Assembly: GCF_020595095.1 (NCBI RefSeq)
Contig: NZ_JAJDOP010000003.1
Span: 496,001-560,000, forward strand
Origin: Microvirga rosea
GTDB taxonomy: Bacteria > Pseudomonadota > Alphaproteobacteria > Rhizobiales > Beijerinckiaceae
Length of the DNA stretch: 64,000 bases
Direction of reading: 5' to 3'
A model generated the notes under the pieces. The model did no database searches. It worked only from the letters and a program-made list of their open reading frames with translations, and was not told the DNA's origin. Within the stretch, counting starts at the first letter, position 1, and each line of letters opens with the position of its first letter. Shown here one piece after another: positions 9,329 to 19,417 of the stretch. The position numbers and the translations under genes were made by a program.

Positions 9329-10380
9329 CAGGATATCTCCAGTTCACCGGCGCCGAGATTGGCGAAGTACTCGTCGATAGCCGCTTTATCGACCGCGTCC
9401 AATGAACTCGGCCGCCAATGCGGCTTTCCGTCCTTGTCGATCAGAGTGGCCCGAACGCCCTCGTAGAAGTCTTGCCCGCCGATGATCCGTGAAACGATAC
9501 GGAACTCGGTCTTCATGGCGTCGGTGAAGTCGAGCGCCCGGCCGCGCCTGACCTGCTCGAAAGCGATCTTGAGACTGGTGGGTGACTTGGTCCGGATCGC
9601 TCCGGCAAGCCCGGCGGCGAAGTCAGAGCCTTCCTGAGCCTTCCGGTCCAGGCGTTCGAGAACGGCCTCGACACTCTCCCCCGAGAAGCAGGAATCGATG
9701 AGATCCCGGTGGGCCGTCAAAGGCGCAGCTTCAGAAAAAATAGCTCGGTCCCCCAGGATCTCGTCAACGGGGGCCCCATCACAGAGAGCCTCGCGGAGCT
9801 CTTCTATCCGGCCGGATGCCACCGCATGGGTCGCCAGCCCCAACATGACGGCGTCGGCCCGGCGGATCCTCTCGCCGGTCAGCGCGATATACATCCCCGT
9901 CGCCCCCGGCAGCCGCGGCAGAGCATAGGTCGCCCCGACATCGGGGAAGAAACCGATTCCGACTTCGGGCATCGCGAACAGGTACCGATCCCCCGCCACG
10001 CGATGGCTGCCGTGAAGAGAAACGCCGACGCCTCCCCCCATGACGATCCCGTCGATCAGGGAAACATACGGCTTGCCGTACCGCTTGATGAGGGCGTTGA
10101 GCCGGTACTCTTCCCGCCAGAATTCCAGGGCCTCCTCGCGGCGGCCGGCCTTCCCCAGCTCGGTCAGGTGGCGGATGTCACCTCCGGCGCAGAAAGCCTT
10201 CTCGCCAGCTCCCGTCACGACGACCCGTGTCACGCCGGGGTCATGCTCCCAGGACTCCAGAGCGCGCATCATCTCGCGGACCATGCCGAGGTTGAGGGCA
10301 TTCAGGGCGCGGGGCCTGTGAAGGGTGACGAACCCTGCCGCGCCCCTCGTCTCACAGAGAATGTCAGCGTTCTCGTCCAT
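9328..10380 (-). CDS. Enoyl-CoA hydratase/isomerase family, 3-hydroxyisobutyryl-CoA hydrolase-like
   Basis: A 350-residue crotonase-fold protein. The oxyanion-hole motif GEKAFCAGGDIRHLTELG near residue 60 and GIVMGGGVGVSLHGSHRVA near 113 are those of the HIBYL-CoA hydrolase branch, and MPEVGIGFFPDVGATYALPR is diagnostic for it. The length also fits this branch, whereas simple enoyl-CoA hydratases have about 260 residues. It would release 3-hydroxyisobutyrate from its CoA ester in valine degradation, in the cytoplasm. No other valine-degradation gene is next to it. It is divergent from hemB. Confidence 0.88.
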   Translation of the reverse strand: MDENADILCETRGAAGFVTLHRPRALNALNLGMVREMMRALESWEHDPGVTRVVVTGAGEKAFCAGGDIRHLTELGKAGRREEALEFWREEYRLNALIKRYGKPYVSLIDGIVMGGGVGVSLHGSHRVAGDRYLFAMPEVGIGFFPDVGATYALPRLPGATGMYIALTGERIRRADAVMLGLATHAVASGRIEELREALCDGAPVDEILGDRAIFSEAAPLTAHRDLIDSCFSGESVEAVLERLDRKAQEGSDFAAGLAGAIRTKSPTSLKIAFEQVRRGRALDFTDAMKTEFRIVSRIIGGQDFYEGVRATLIDKDGKPHWRPSSLDAVDKAAIDEYFANLGAGELEIS

Positions 10381-10575
10381 GGCGGGCCGTCTCCGGTTGA
10401 GATGTATCGGGGCTTAAAACAAGTGCGGCCACCGCCGTCAATCAAGACACGGGAATCCTAAGCCAAGCAAAGATTCTTGCTGCAACTCTCGCATGCGACG
10501 TCGAACCCTTTTTTAGATTTACTCAAATGTGCTAACCCTTTGCCGCTGCCGGCGCGCGAGTCCGGCCCTGGATGA

Positions 10576-11619
<1,044 letters not shown>

Positions 11620-11634
11620 GATCCAGATCGGCCC

Positions 11635-12990
11635 ATGGCGCATTTCAGCTTGTTCCGGGCATGGCATATCGGCCTCCTGGGACTCGTTGCGATGCTTCTT
11701 TCGGGCTGTGCGCTCTCGGTGGATGCGGAGCAGACCCGCGTCTGCCGAACCGCGCTGCCGGCCCTCAACCCGGGGGCGCGGATCACCGTCAAGCGCGTTG
11801 AGCGGGGCACGGGATCGCAGAGCATCATCGTTTTCTATGAAGCCGAGTCTCCCGGGCGACCCATCCTCGACCGCTATGCCATCTGTGGGTTTGCTGGAGA
11901 GGGGCTCTCGCCGGACAAGGCGGACCTCACCGCCTTGTCGACCGAGACCGGTCCTCTTTCAGGACCAAGCCTCTATCTGCTCAAGCATTACTATATCGAC
12001 ACTCCGGACGGTGTCGCGGGCGACCCCGGCAGCCCGCCCCTCGCCGAGGTGTCGGAAGTTCCGATGGGGGCGGCCTACACGCTCCAGCAGCTTGCAATCA
12101 GCCTTCCCAGAACGGCCATCTATGCCCTTCTGGCCGTGGCCTATGCCCTCGTTTTCGGGCTGAGCGGACGGATCAATCTGGCATTTGGCGAACTGGCCGC
12201 CGTGGGTTCGGCCGCGACCGTCTCGGGAGCGTCGCTTGCGATCGCCGCGGGAATCGGCTCGCCGGTGATCGGCCTGACGGCGGGACTCGCGGCGGCCGTC
12301 TTTGCGGGTGCGATCCACAGTGCGGCGGGAGGCTTCTTCACCATCGGCCGGATCAAGACCGTCAGCACGCAGCCGAGCCTGATCGCCACGGTCGGCCTCT
12401 CCCTTTTCCTGATGGAGTACCTGCGGCTGGTTCAAAGCCCGGTCACCGTTTGGCTGCCTCCGGTGTGGTCGGACCAATGGCCCCTCGCACGCGCGGGCGA
12501 CTTTCTGGTGACCCTCACCCCGATCTCCATCGTGACGGCGGCCATCGGCCTGTTCGCGGCCCTGAGCCTGATTTGGATCATGAAGGCGACGCCGTTCGGC
12601 CTCTCCTGGCGGGCTTACGCCGACGATGCCCGCGCCGCTACGCTGTTCGGCGTGGATGGAAATCGTCTCCTGATCCAGACCCTGGCGCTGGCGGGCGCGA
12701 TGGCGGGACTTTCAGGCATGCTGATCGTCGCTCAATATGGCGGGCTCGGATTCGCAGGTGGCTTCCAATATGGATTGAAGGCCTTGATCGCTGCCATCGT
12801 CGGAGGCATCGGATCCATTCCGGGCGCACTCCTGGGCGGAGTGGCCGTGGGATTGTTCGAAACCCTCTGGTCGGCTTATCTACCGATCGAAGCTCGCGAT
12901 GTGGCGCTCTATGCAGCCCTGGTGGTGTTTCTGATCTTCCGCCCGGGTGGACTTCTCGGCATGAGGGATCTGACGCCGCGCCCTGTCTGA
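11635..12990 (+). CDS. LivH-type branched-chain amino acid ABC permease with an N-terminal lipoprotein-like domain
   Basis: A 451-residue protein in two parts. Residues 1-25 look like a lipoprotein signal (LLGLVAMLLSGC, lipobox LSGC). Residues 26-140 form a polar region with two further cysteines. From about 145 it is a LivH-like permease: YALVFGLSGRINLAFGELAAVG is the LivH signature, and GLKALIAAIVGGIGSIPGALLGG near 380 is the conserved loop that meets the ATPase. Classic LivH has about 300 residues and no such leader. No LivK, LivM, LivG or LivF gene is nearby, so partners must lie elsewhere. It starts 16 bases after hemB with no clear ribosome binding site, so the start is uncertain. Confidence 0.8.
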   Translation: MAHFSLFRAWHIGLLGLVAMLLSGCALSVDAEQTRVCRTALPALNPGARITVKRVERGTGSQSIIVFYEAESPGRPILDRYAICGFAGEGLSPDKADLTALSTETGPLSGPSLYLLKHYYIDTPDGVAGDPGSPPLAEVSEVPMGAAYTLQQLAISLPRTAIYALLAVAYALVFGLSGRINLAFGELAAVGSAATVSGASLAIAAGIGSPVIGLTAGLAAAVFAGAIHSAAGGFFTIGRIKTVSTQPSLIATVGLSLFLMEYLRLVQSPVTVWLPPVWSDQWPLARAGDFLVTLTPISIVTAAIGLFAALSLIWIMKATPFGLSWRAYADDARAATLFGVDGNRLLIQTLALAGAMAGLSGMLIVAQYGGLGFAGGFQYGLKALIAAIVGGIGSIPGALLGGVAVGLFETLWSAYLPIEARDVALYAALVVFLIFRPGGLLGMRDLTPRPV

Positions 12991-13017
12991 GCCTGAACAA
13001 AAGAACCGGAGGACGCC

Positions 13018-14259
13018 TTGGCAAACTTTGCCATTTCCATCGACGACGTAAAGAATGCCGCTCAGATCATCAAGGGGCAGGTCCTCCGCACTCCGCTGGT
13101 TCCCTCGCCCCGCTTGTCGCAGCTTACGGGCGCCACCGTCTGCGTGAAGCATGAGAACATGCAGCCGACGGGGTCCTTCAAGGAACGCGGGGCGGTTGTG
13201 AAGCTGGAAAGCCTCACGGAGGAGGAGCGCCGTCGCGGCGTCATCGCCATGTCGGCAGGCAACCATGCCCAGGCCGTGGCGTACCATGCCCGGCGCCTCG
13301 GAATTCCCTCGACGATCATCATGCCCGAGGGCACCCCGTTGGTGAAGGCCGAGAACACCCGGTCGTACGGCGCGCGTGTCGTCCTTCATGGGGAGACTTT
13401 GTACGAAGCCGCGGACCGGGCCCGGCAGATCGCCGCCGAGGAGGGCCTCGTCTTCGTCCATCCCTATGACGACCCCAAGGTCATGAGCGGTCAGGGCACC
13501 GTGGGTCTTGAGATGCTGGAGGACGCTCCGGACCTCGACCAGATCGTGGTGCCCATCGGCGGCGGCGGCCTCATTTCCGGAATCGCGGTCGCAGCCAAGG
13601 CCTTGAAGCCGTCGATCGAGATCGTAGGTGTCGAGGCCGCGCTTTATCCGTCTTTCCAGAACGCCATCCGCCACGAGGATCGCCCGATCGGCGGCGCCAC
13701 CCTCGCCGAAGGCATCGCCGTGAAAGCGGTCGGACAACTGCCGCTGCCGATCGTGGAGGATCTCGTCTCCGACATCATCCTGGTCGAGGAGCCGATGCTG
13801 GAGCGCGCCGTCAATGCCTACGCAACGTTCCAGCGGACCATGGCGGAGGGCGCAGGCGCGGCGGGTCTTGCCGCCATGCTGACGCAGCCGGACCGTTTCA
13901 AGGGCAAGCGGGTCGGTCTCGTGCTCTGCGGCGGCAACATCGATGCCCGCATCCTGGCATCCGTCATGGTCCGGGAATTGGAGCGGGACGAGCGCATCAC
14001 CTCGTTCCGCATCACCTCGAACGACCGTCCGGGCCTTCTCGGCAAGGTCGCGAGCCGCCTCGGCGATCTTGGCGCCAACATTCTCGAAGTCTCCCACGGG
14101 CGCCTGTTCCTCGATGTCCCGGCGAAGGGCGTTTCCATCGACATCACTATCGAAACCCGCGACAGACAACATACATGGGAGATATTCGAAGCCTTGGCGG
14201 CTGACGGGCTCGCTCCGAAACGGATCGATGCCCATTGCCTGTCGGAGACCGCCTACTGA
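13018..14259 (+). CDS. ilvA: Threonine ammonia-lyase with C-terminal ACT domain
   Basis: A 413-residue PLP enzyme that deaminates threonine to 2-oxobutanoate. The PLP lysine is K55 in NMQPTGSFKERGA, and the phosphate-binding glycine loop is VPIGGGGLISGIA. Residues about 330-410 form a single ACT domain (SNDRPGLLGKVASRLGDLGA), the arrangement of the shorter one-ACT form rather than the two-domain IlvA of E. coli. It starts with TTG at 13018, preceded by CCGGAGG, because no ATG lies near. The product could feed isoleucine synthesis or catabolism. It follows the LivH-like permease by 27 bases. Confidence 0.93.
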   Translation: MANFAISIDDVKNAAQIIKGQVLRTPLVPSPRLSQLTGATVCVKHENMQPTGSFKERGAVVKLESLTEEERRRGVIAMSAGNHAQAVAYHARRLGIPSTIIMPEGTPLVKAENTRSYGARVVLHGETLYEAADRARQIAAEEGLVFVHPYDDPKVMSGQGTVGLEMLEDAPDLDQIVVPIGGGGLISGIAVAAKALKPSIEIVGVEAALYPSFQNAIRHEDRPIGGATLAEGIAVKAVGQLPLPIVEDLVSDIILVEEPMLERAVNAYATFQRTMAEGAGAAGLAAMLTQPDRFKGKRVGLVLCGGNIDARILASVMVRELERDERITSFRITSNDRPGLLGKVASRLGDLGANILEVSHGRLFLDVPAKGVSIDITIETRDRQHTWEIFEALAADGLAPKRIDAHCLSETAY

Positions 14260-14271
14260 GAGGAGAAGCCT

Positions 14272-14754
14272 ATGGCCATGCGGCCGGTGCCGACCATCAA
14301 CCCGACGGCCTATGCCGTCGAGCGCTATGCGACCCACGGCGTCATCAACCGTCGATTCTGGGCTTATCTCATCGACCTCGTGGTCATCGCGTTCTGGTTC
14401 ATCCTGATCTGGCTCGCCCTGGTCGTCCTGGGACCGATCACTCTCGGCCTCACATGGGTCATCCTCGCGGTCGGACTCCCCCTCGCCGGCCTGACGTTCA
14501 TCTTCTACAACGCCCTGACCATCGGCGGAACGTCGCAGGCGACCGTCGGAATGCGCGCCATGGGGCTGCGGGTAGTCGATCCCAATACGGGAGCGCCGGT
14601 CACGATGCTGGCGGCCGCCGTTCACGCCCTTTTGTTCTATGTGGCGGTCTCGACCTTCCTGCTCTGGGCCTGCGACGTCTTCATGGGCTTCGTGCGCGAC
14701 GACCGCCGTTTCGTCCGCGATCTTCTGACCGGGATGATGGTTGTCCGCGCATGA
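14272..14754 (+). CDS. RDD family membrane protein
   Basis: A 160-residue protein with three predicted membrane helices. The RDD family signature is present: GVINRRFWAYLIDLVVIAFW near residue 23, with the arginine and two aspartate positions typical of the family, and GGTSQATVGMRAMGLRVVD in the middle loop, ending RDLLTGMMVV. Proteins of this family are poorly understood; some have been linked to ion transport. It starts 12 bases after ilvA with a good AGGAG site and is followed by a large dyad before bpt. Confidence 0.88.
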   Translation: MAMRPVPTINPTAYAVERYATHGVINRRFWAYLIDLVVIAFWFILIWLALVVLGPITLGLTWVILAVGLPLAGLTFIFYNALTIGGTSQATVGMRAMGLRVVDPNTGAPVTMLAAAVHALLFYVAVSTFLLWACDVFMGFVRDDRRFVRDLLTGMMVVRA

Positions 14755-14828
14755 GGCCGTTTGCCTGCGGCATTCCGGGCATTTTCGAAAACACCTCTTT
14801 TTCTGGACGACTCGGGCACCAATGTTAT

Positions 14829-14855
14829 CCTTGAGCGTTGAGTCAGCGCTCAAGG
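14829..14855. promoter_or_regulatory. 27-bp dyad between the RDD gene and bpt
   Basis: Arms CCTTGAGCG and CGCTCAAGG are perfect over 9 bp, and the centre (TTGAGTCAG) continues the symmetry with a single wobble, so the whole 27-bp element is nearly palindromic. It begins 74 bases after the RDD stop and ends 22 bases before the bpt start. There is no U-tract, so it may be an operator or an mRNA structure near the bpt ribosome binding region rather than a simple terminator. Confidence 0.55.
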
Positions 14856-14877
14856 TTCCTACTGGGGCAATAACAGC

Positions 14878-15624
14878 TTGACGAGTCAGCCTCGCGACGC
14901 ACCGCAATTCTATCTCACATCCCCATCCTCATGCCCTTATCTGCCCGGCAAGGAGGAGCGGAAAGTCTTCACCCACATCGTCGGCCGACGAGGCCGGGAG
15001 TTGAACGAGATCCTGACGCAGGGTGGCTTCCGCCGTTCCCAGACCATCGCCTATCGTCCGGCTTGCGATGCGTGCCGCGCCTGCGTGTCGGTCCGGGTGA
15101 TCGTCGACGAGTTCAATCCCTCCGGCAATCTCCGGCGCGTTCTGAGGGACAATGCGGATCTTATCGGCAACGCGATCCCCAACAGACCCTCATCGGAACA
15201 ATATTCCCTGTTCCGGCGCTACCTGGATGCTCGCCACGCGGATGGCGGCATGGCGGACATGACGGTGCTCGACTATTCGATGATGATCGAGGACAGCCAT
15301 GTCGATACCCGCATCATCGAGTATCGGCGCCGCGGGATCGACAGCGGGATTACCGGAAAGGGCTCGGGAGACCTCATCGCCGTCTGTCTGACGGACGAGA
15401 TGAGCGACGGCCTTTCGATGGTCTACTCGTTCTACGACCCCGCCTTGCAGCACCGCAGCCTCGGAACGTTCATCATCCTGGATCATATCGCCCGAGCCAA
15501 GGCCATGGGCCTGCCCTATCTGTATCTGGGCTATTGGGTCGAAGGGTCCAAGAAGATGGGTTACAAGGCGCGGTTCAAGCCCCAGGAACGCCTGCTGTCA
15601 CCCGGATGGGTCCGGGTCGATTAA
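14878..15624 (+). CDS. bpt: Aspartate/glutamate leucyltransferase (bacterial protein transferase, ATE family)
   Basis: A 248-residue protein of Bpt length. It moves leucine from Leu-tRNA to N-terminal Asp or Glu of proteins, marking them for ClpS/ClpAP (N-degron pathway). The N-terminal ATE block contains [20 protein letters not shown], and the cysteine cluster [13 protein letters not shown] is characteristic. The C-terminal part [20 protein letters not shown] is the conserved GNAT-like core. The TTG at 14878 is chosen because it gives the family N-terminus. ClpS and ClpA are not in the window. Confidence 0.93.
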   Translation: MTSQPRDAPQFYLTSPSSCPYLPGKEERKVFTHIVGRRGRELNEILTQGGFRRSQTIAYRPACDACRACVSVRVIVDEFNPSGNLRRVLRDNADLIGNAIPNRPSSEQYSLFRRYLDARHADGGMADMTVLDYSMMIEDSHVDTRIIEYRRRGIDSGITGKGSGDLIAVCLTDEMSDGLSMVYSFYDPALQHRSLGTFIILDHIARAKAMGLPYLYLGYWVEGSKKMGYKARFKPQERLLSPGWVRVD

Positions 15625-15658
15625 GCGTTTGTCCGGCTCAGCCCGCGCCTGAACGGCT

Positions 15659-15916
15659 TCAACCGTTGTCGTTGGAACGTGCGGCGCGGCCCCTCACCCG
15701 AGGAGCATAGCGGTGGGCTTTCGACGAGGAGCGGGCCCAAGCCGCCGTGCCGACCGCATCTCCGATGCCGGCCTTGCTTGGCGCAGATGGCTGCAGGGCC
15801 TGGGTCCGGTTCAGGACGCGAACGGTCGATTCGGGCGGCACCGTTTGAGCGACCGCCTGCGAAGTCATGAGAACCGGCAGGGCGATAATTCCGGCAAGAA
15901 CAGACGCACGCATCAT
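15659..15916 (-). CDS. Small exported protein of unknown function
   Basis: An 85-residue product, MMRASVLAGIIALPVLMTSQ followed by AVAQTVPPES: a clear Sec signal peptide with cleavage probably after AVAQ, leaving about 60 residues. The mature part is basic and low in complexity, ending in RVRGRAARSNDNG, with no cysteine and no recognised domain. The ATG at 15916 has AAGGATAA just upstream; a longer frame to 15985 lacks this. It is convergent with bpt and lies downstream of the parC terminator. The signal peptide makes it more credible than most short frames here. Confidence 0.55.
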   Translation of the reverse strand: MMRASVLAGIIALPVLMTSQAVAQTVPPESTVRVLNRTQALQPSAPSKAGIGDAVGTAAWARSSSKAHRYAPRVRGRAARSNDNG

Positions 15917-16124
15917 GACATTATCCTTCTTGAGGCAAAGCGGGAGCAGGCCCGGCGCGACCGCTCCTGCTGGATGAACGGTCATCGGCCGGCTGCCGGA
16001 TGAACAAACCTTCCTTATCGGAAAGCGCAGTGGTCCGAGCCCTCCGAATGAAGAGGTCGATGCAATATTTGAACGGTGACGGCCCGATCGCCTTCATCGT
16101 TGCAGGTCTGAAGGCCAAACAAAA

Positions 16125-16150
16125 AGGCGCCCGGACCAGGCCGGGCGCCT
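16125..16150 (-). terminator. Rho-independent terminator of parC
   Basis: Arms AGGCGCCCGG and CCGGGCGCCT form a perfect 10-bp stem with a 6-base loop. On the minus strand the stem is followed by TTTTTGTTTGG. It lies 25 bases after the parC stop codon, a textbook terminator. Confidence 0.9.
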
Positions 16151-16174
16151 CTGACTTCTGATAGGTTTTGCGGC

Positions 16175-18424
16175 TCAGTCCCCGAATTTGTTGCTCTTCG
16201 GGAAGCCCTTCGGCGGGAGGCGTCCCGCCTCTGCCCGGTTGGCGATCCAATCGCGCAGGTCCTCCTTGGCGACCGTCCAGGTCCGACCTGCGGTGTCCTT
16301 CCAGGTCAATCCTTCCTTCAGCTTGAAGACTTTGGCATCGGAAACGCCTCCATCCTTGTATCGCTGGAGGCGCACGCCCTTGCCGCGGGTCATTTCCGGC
16401 ACCTGCTTCGCGGAAAAGATCAGGAGTTTGCGGTTTTCACCGATGATGGCGATGTGATCGCCCTCACCTTCGGCGCACACCACGGCTTGTGCCGGGGCAT
16501 CCAGATTGAGGATCTGCTTGCCCTTGCGGGTATTCGCCGTCACGTCGTCCGTCGGAGCGATAAAGCCGCGTCCATCGGACCCGACCACCAGGAGCTTCGC
16601 GCCGGGCCGGTACGGGAACGCAGCGATGAAGTCCGCCCCCTCCTCGAGGTCGACCATGAGGCGAATGGGATCGCCGAAGCCGCGTCCTCCGGGAAGCTTC
16701 GACGCTTCCAGGGTGAAGAAGCGCCCATTAGTCGCCACGACGATGATCTTCGACGTCGTTTCCGCGAAGAAGGCGGTCTTGAGGGCATCGTCCCCCTTGA
16801 ACTGCACGGCCGACAGATCGGCCACGTGTCCCTTCATGGCGCGGATCCAGCCCTTTTGGGACACAATCACCGTGATGGGCTCGCGTTCGACCATGGCTTC
16901 CGCGAAGTCGATATCGGACGTGTCGGGCGCCCGGTCGAAAGTCGTCCGGCGCTTGCCGAGAGGCGTGTCCGGCCCGAAGGTCTTGCGGACTTCCTTGATC
17001 TCGGCGGTGACCGTCTTCCACTGCACCTTTTCGGAGCCGAGCAGGTTCTCGATCTTGGCCTTCTCGTCCTGAAGGGCCTTCTGCTCGCGCTTGAGTTCCA
17101 TCTCCTCAAGTTTGCGCAGCGAGCGCAGCCGTGTGTCGAGAATAGCGTTGGCCTGGATCTCGGTGAGCTTGAAGACGCGCATCAGCTCCTGCTTCGGCTC
17201 GTCCTCCTCGCGGATGATTTTGATCACCCGGTCGAGATCGAGATAAACGATGAGCAGGCCGCCGAGAATTTCGAGGCGCCGGTCGATGGCGGCGAGCCGG
17301 AAGCTGGAGCGGCGGATCAACACCTCGCGGCGATGATCGAGCCATTCGCGGAGGCACTCGGCGAGGCCGAGCACCTTCGGCACCTTGCCCCCAGCCAGCA
17401 CATTCACGTTCATCGGGATACGGCTTTCAAGCTCCGTGAGCTTGAAAAGCGATTCCATCAGGATGATCGGATCGACCGTCCGAGCGCGCGGTTCGAGGAC
17501 GACCCGGACATCCTCGGCCGACTCGTCGCGCACATCGGCCAGAAGCGGAAGCTTCTTTTCTTGAAGCAGCTCGGCGATCTTCTCGATCAGCCGCGATTTT
17601 GGGACGGAATAGGGAATTTCCGTGATGATGATCTGCCAATTGCCGCGCCCGAGATCTTCCTTCTTCCACCGGGCGCGCACCCGGAAGCCGCCGCGGCCCG
17701 TGCGATAGGTCTCCGCGATGGATTCCGGCGTGTCCACGACGATGCCGCCGGTGGGAAAATCCGGGCCCTTCACGAATTGCCCGACCAGCTCCTCGGACGA
17801 TGTCTTGGGATGGGCGATCAGATGGAGAGCCGCGTCGCAAAGCTCGGCGGCATTGTGGGGCGGGATCGAAGTCGCCATGCCGACGGCGATGCCCTGCGAC
17901 CCGTTGGCCAAGAGGTTCGGAAAGGCGGCCGGAAGAACGACAGGTTCCTCATTCGCTTGGTCGTAGGTTTCCCGGAAGTCGACGGCGTCCTCGTCGATCC
18001 CCTCCAGCAACAGGCGGGCGACCTCGGTCAGGCGCGCTTCCGTATAGCGCATGGCGGCGGCGTTATCGCCGTCGATGTTGCCGAAATTGCCCTGGCCTTC
18101 CGCGAGAGGATAGCGCTGGGCGAAATCCTGGGCCATGCGCACGAGGGCATCGTAGATCGATTGGTCCCCGTGCGGATGATACTGGCCCATCACGTCGCCG
18201 ACGATGCGGGCGCATTTCTTCGGCGCCGAGCGCGGATCGAGCCGCAGGAGGCGCATGGCATGCAGGATCCGCCGGTGAACCGGCTTCAGGCCGTCCCGCG
18301 CGTCCGGGAGCGCCCGGTGCATAATGGTGGACAGCGCGTAGGCGAGATATCGCTCTTCCAGCGCATCCTTCAGATGAATGGTTTCAATCTCGCCGCCTGT
18401 GGGCGGATTGACGGGCTTACCCAT
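16175..18424 (-). CDS. parC: DNA topoisomerase IV subunit A
   Basis: A 749-residue type IIA topoisomerase subunit that, with ParE, decatenates daughter chromosomes. The length and shortened C-terminal beta-pinwheel favour ParC over GyrA, which has about 900 residues in this group. The catalytic tyrosine is Y127 in [11 protein letters not shown]. The quinolone region reads [12 protein letters not shown]: a glutamine (Q88) stands where E. coli ParC has S80, and D92 where it has E84. The C-terminal blades contain repeated GKQILNL- and [13 protein letters not shown] segments. It is followed by a strong terminator, and recO lies upstream on the same strand. Confidence 0.95.
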   Translation of the reverse strand: MGKPVNPPTGGEIETIHLKDALEERYLAYALSTIMHRALPDARDGLKPVHRRILHAMRLLRLDPRSAPKKCARIVGDVMGQYHPHGDQSIYDALVRMAQDFAQRYPLAEGQGNFGNIDGDNAAAMRYTEARLTEVARLLLEGIDEDAVDFRETYDQANEEPVVLPAAFPNLLANGSQGIAVGMATSIPPHNAAELCDAALHLIAHPKTSSEELVGQFVKGPDFPTGGIVVDTPESIAETYRTGRGGFRVRARWKKEDLGRGNWQIIITEIPYSVPKSRLIEKIAELLQEKKLPLLADVRDESAEDVRVVLEPRARTVDPIILMESLFKLTELESRIPMNVNVLAGGKVPKVLGLAECLREWLDHRREVLIRRSSFRLAAIDRRLEILGGLLIVYLDLDRVIKIIREEDEPKQELMRVFKLTEIQANAILDTRLRSLRKLEEMELKREQKALQDEKAKIENLLGSEKVQWKTVTAEIKEVRKTFGPDTPLGKRRTTFDRAPDTSDIDFAEAMVEREPITVIVSQKGWIRAMKGHVADLSAVQFKGDDALKTAFFAETTSKIIVVATNGRFFTLEASKLPGGRGFGDPIRLMVDLEEGADFIAAFPYRPGAKLLVVGSDGRGFIAPTDDVTANTRKGKQILNLDAPAQAVVCAEGEGDHIAIIGENRKLLIFSAKQVPEMTRGKGVRLQRYKDGGVSDAKVFKLKEGLTWKDTAGRTWTVAKEDLRDWIANRAEAGRLPPKGFPKSNKFGD

Positions 18425-18489
18425 GTGTCACAGTCCCCTGAAACGAATCAGTTCTTCTGGTTTGAAATGAGAACATAACAGAAACAAAC

Positions 18490-19221
18490 CTAATCGTCCT
18501 CCACGGTCGCCAAGGTGACGAACCGCGCCCGCTCCTCGGGAGCCGACTGCCCCCGCGGTTCGAAGACGTTCTGATGCAGGAAGAAATCCGTCAGTGCAAA
18601 TCCGTCCCGGATATCCGATCCGGCCGGGCGGTTGGACCGCGTCTGGCCGATCAGAAAGCCGGGCAGGCGGAGAAGACGATCCTTGTAGGCCTCTCCGGCG
18701 GCGGCGCTGACCGCCCGCCCGCTCTTCGGGGAAACATAAATCAGGTTGTCCCGGCCGCCGGTCGCCGCGCAGGACGTCAGGTCGAGCCCGAAGCCGAGCT
18801 CCGCCAGCATGGCGACCTCGAACCGCACGAAGAGGGCTGGAGCAAGGTGAGGATCGTCCAGGTGATCGACCAGCACCTCCAGGGTCTCGTAGAGCGCCTG
18901 GTGTGGATCCCGTTCAGGCAGGCAGCGCAGCAGGTGCGCCAATGTCGCAAGGCCGTAAAGAGCGAGGGGCGAGCCGATCAGCTGCGCGGCCCGGAGGTCG
19001 AGGCCCTCGACCTGGAAGGTCCCAAGATGCTCGTCGAGCCGCGCCCGCCATGTCGCCTGGATGGTATTTCCAGGCTGCAGGACAGGCTGCAGGGATTTCG
19101 AGCGCCCTCCATGGACGAGGCCGAGATGCCGCCCGTGCTCACGCGTCATCACCTCAAGGATGACGCTTGATTCACCGTGCTTGCGCACGCCGAGCACGAT
19201 GCCCTCGTCGGTCCATTGCAT
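18490..19221 (-). CDS. recO: DNA repair protein RecO
   Basis: A 243-residue protein of normal RecO length, which helps load RecA on SSB-coated DNA (RecFOR pathway). It begins [20 protein letters not shown], the family N-terminal OB fold, and contains the [11 protein letters not shown] and [20 protein letters not shown] blocks, followed by the helical domain. Rhizobial RecO proteins lack the full zinc cysteine set, and this one has only scattered cysteines. The open frame runs a further 81 codons upstream, but that part overlaps the OmpA-family gene start and is unlike RecO. The usual neighbour era is not adjacent here, being separated by two genes. Confidence 0.93.
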   Translation of the reverse strand: MQWTDEGIVLGVRKHGESSVILEVMTREHGRHLGLVHGGRSKSLQPVLQPGNTIQATWRARLDEHLGTFQVEGLDLRAAQLIGSPLALYGLATLAHLLRCLPERDPHQALYETLEVLVDHLDDPHLAPALFVRFEVAMLAELGFGLDLTSCAATGGRDNLIYVSPKSGRAVSAAAGEAYKDRLLRLPGFLIGQTRSNRPAGSDIRDGFALTDFFLHQNVFEPRGQSAPEERARFVTLATVEDD

Positions 19222-19417
19222 GGGCCAGTTCGCTTCCGAAACGCGAGATTTCCAAGGTATCTTAGATAGGGATCCGAGAGCCGATCTACCAGTCTTTTCA
19301 AGAACATCGTCACATTTTTTCGCAAGCCTGACAGGAAGCTTGGCTGCAGGAAAATGGAACCGAATCCCGCCATCGGGACTTCCGTCCATCAACGCACAAT
19401 AACCATGAAACGGGACC

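Noticed and set aside
12880..14907. A 675-codon open frame on the minus strand
   Set aside because: Antisense to ilvA and the RDD gene; no domain recognised.
16454..18478. A 674-codon open frame on the plus strand
   Set aside because: Exact antisense shadow of parC.
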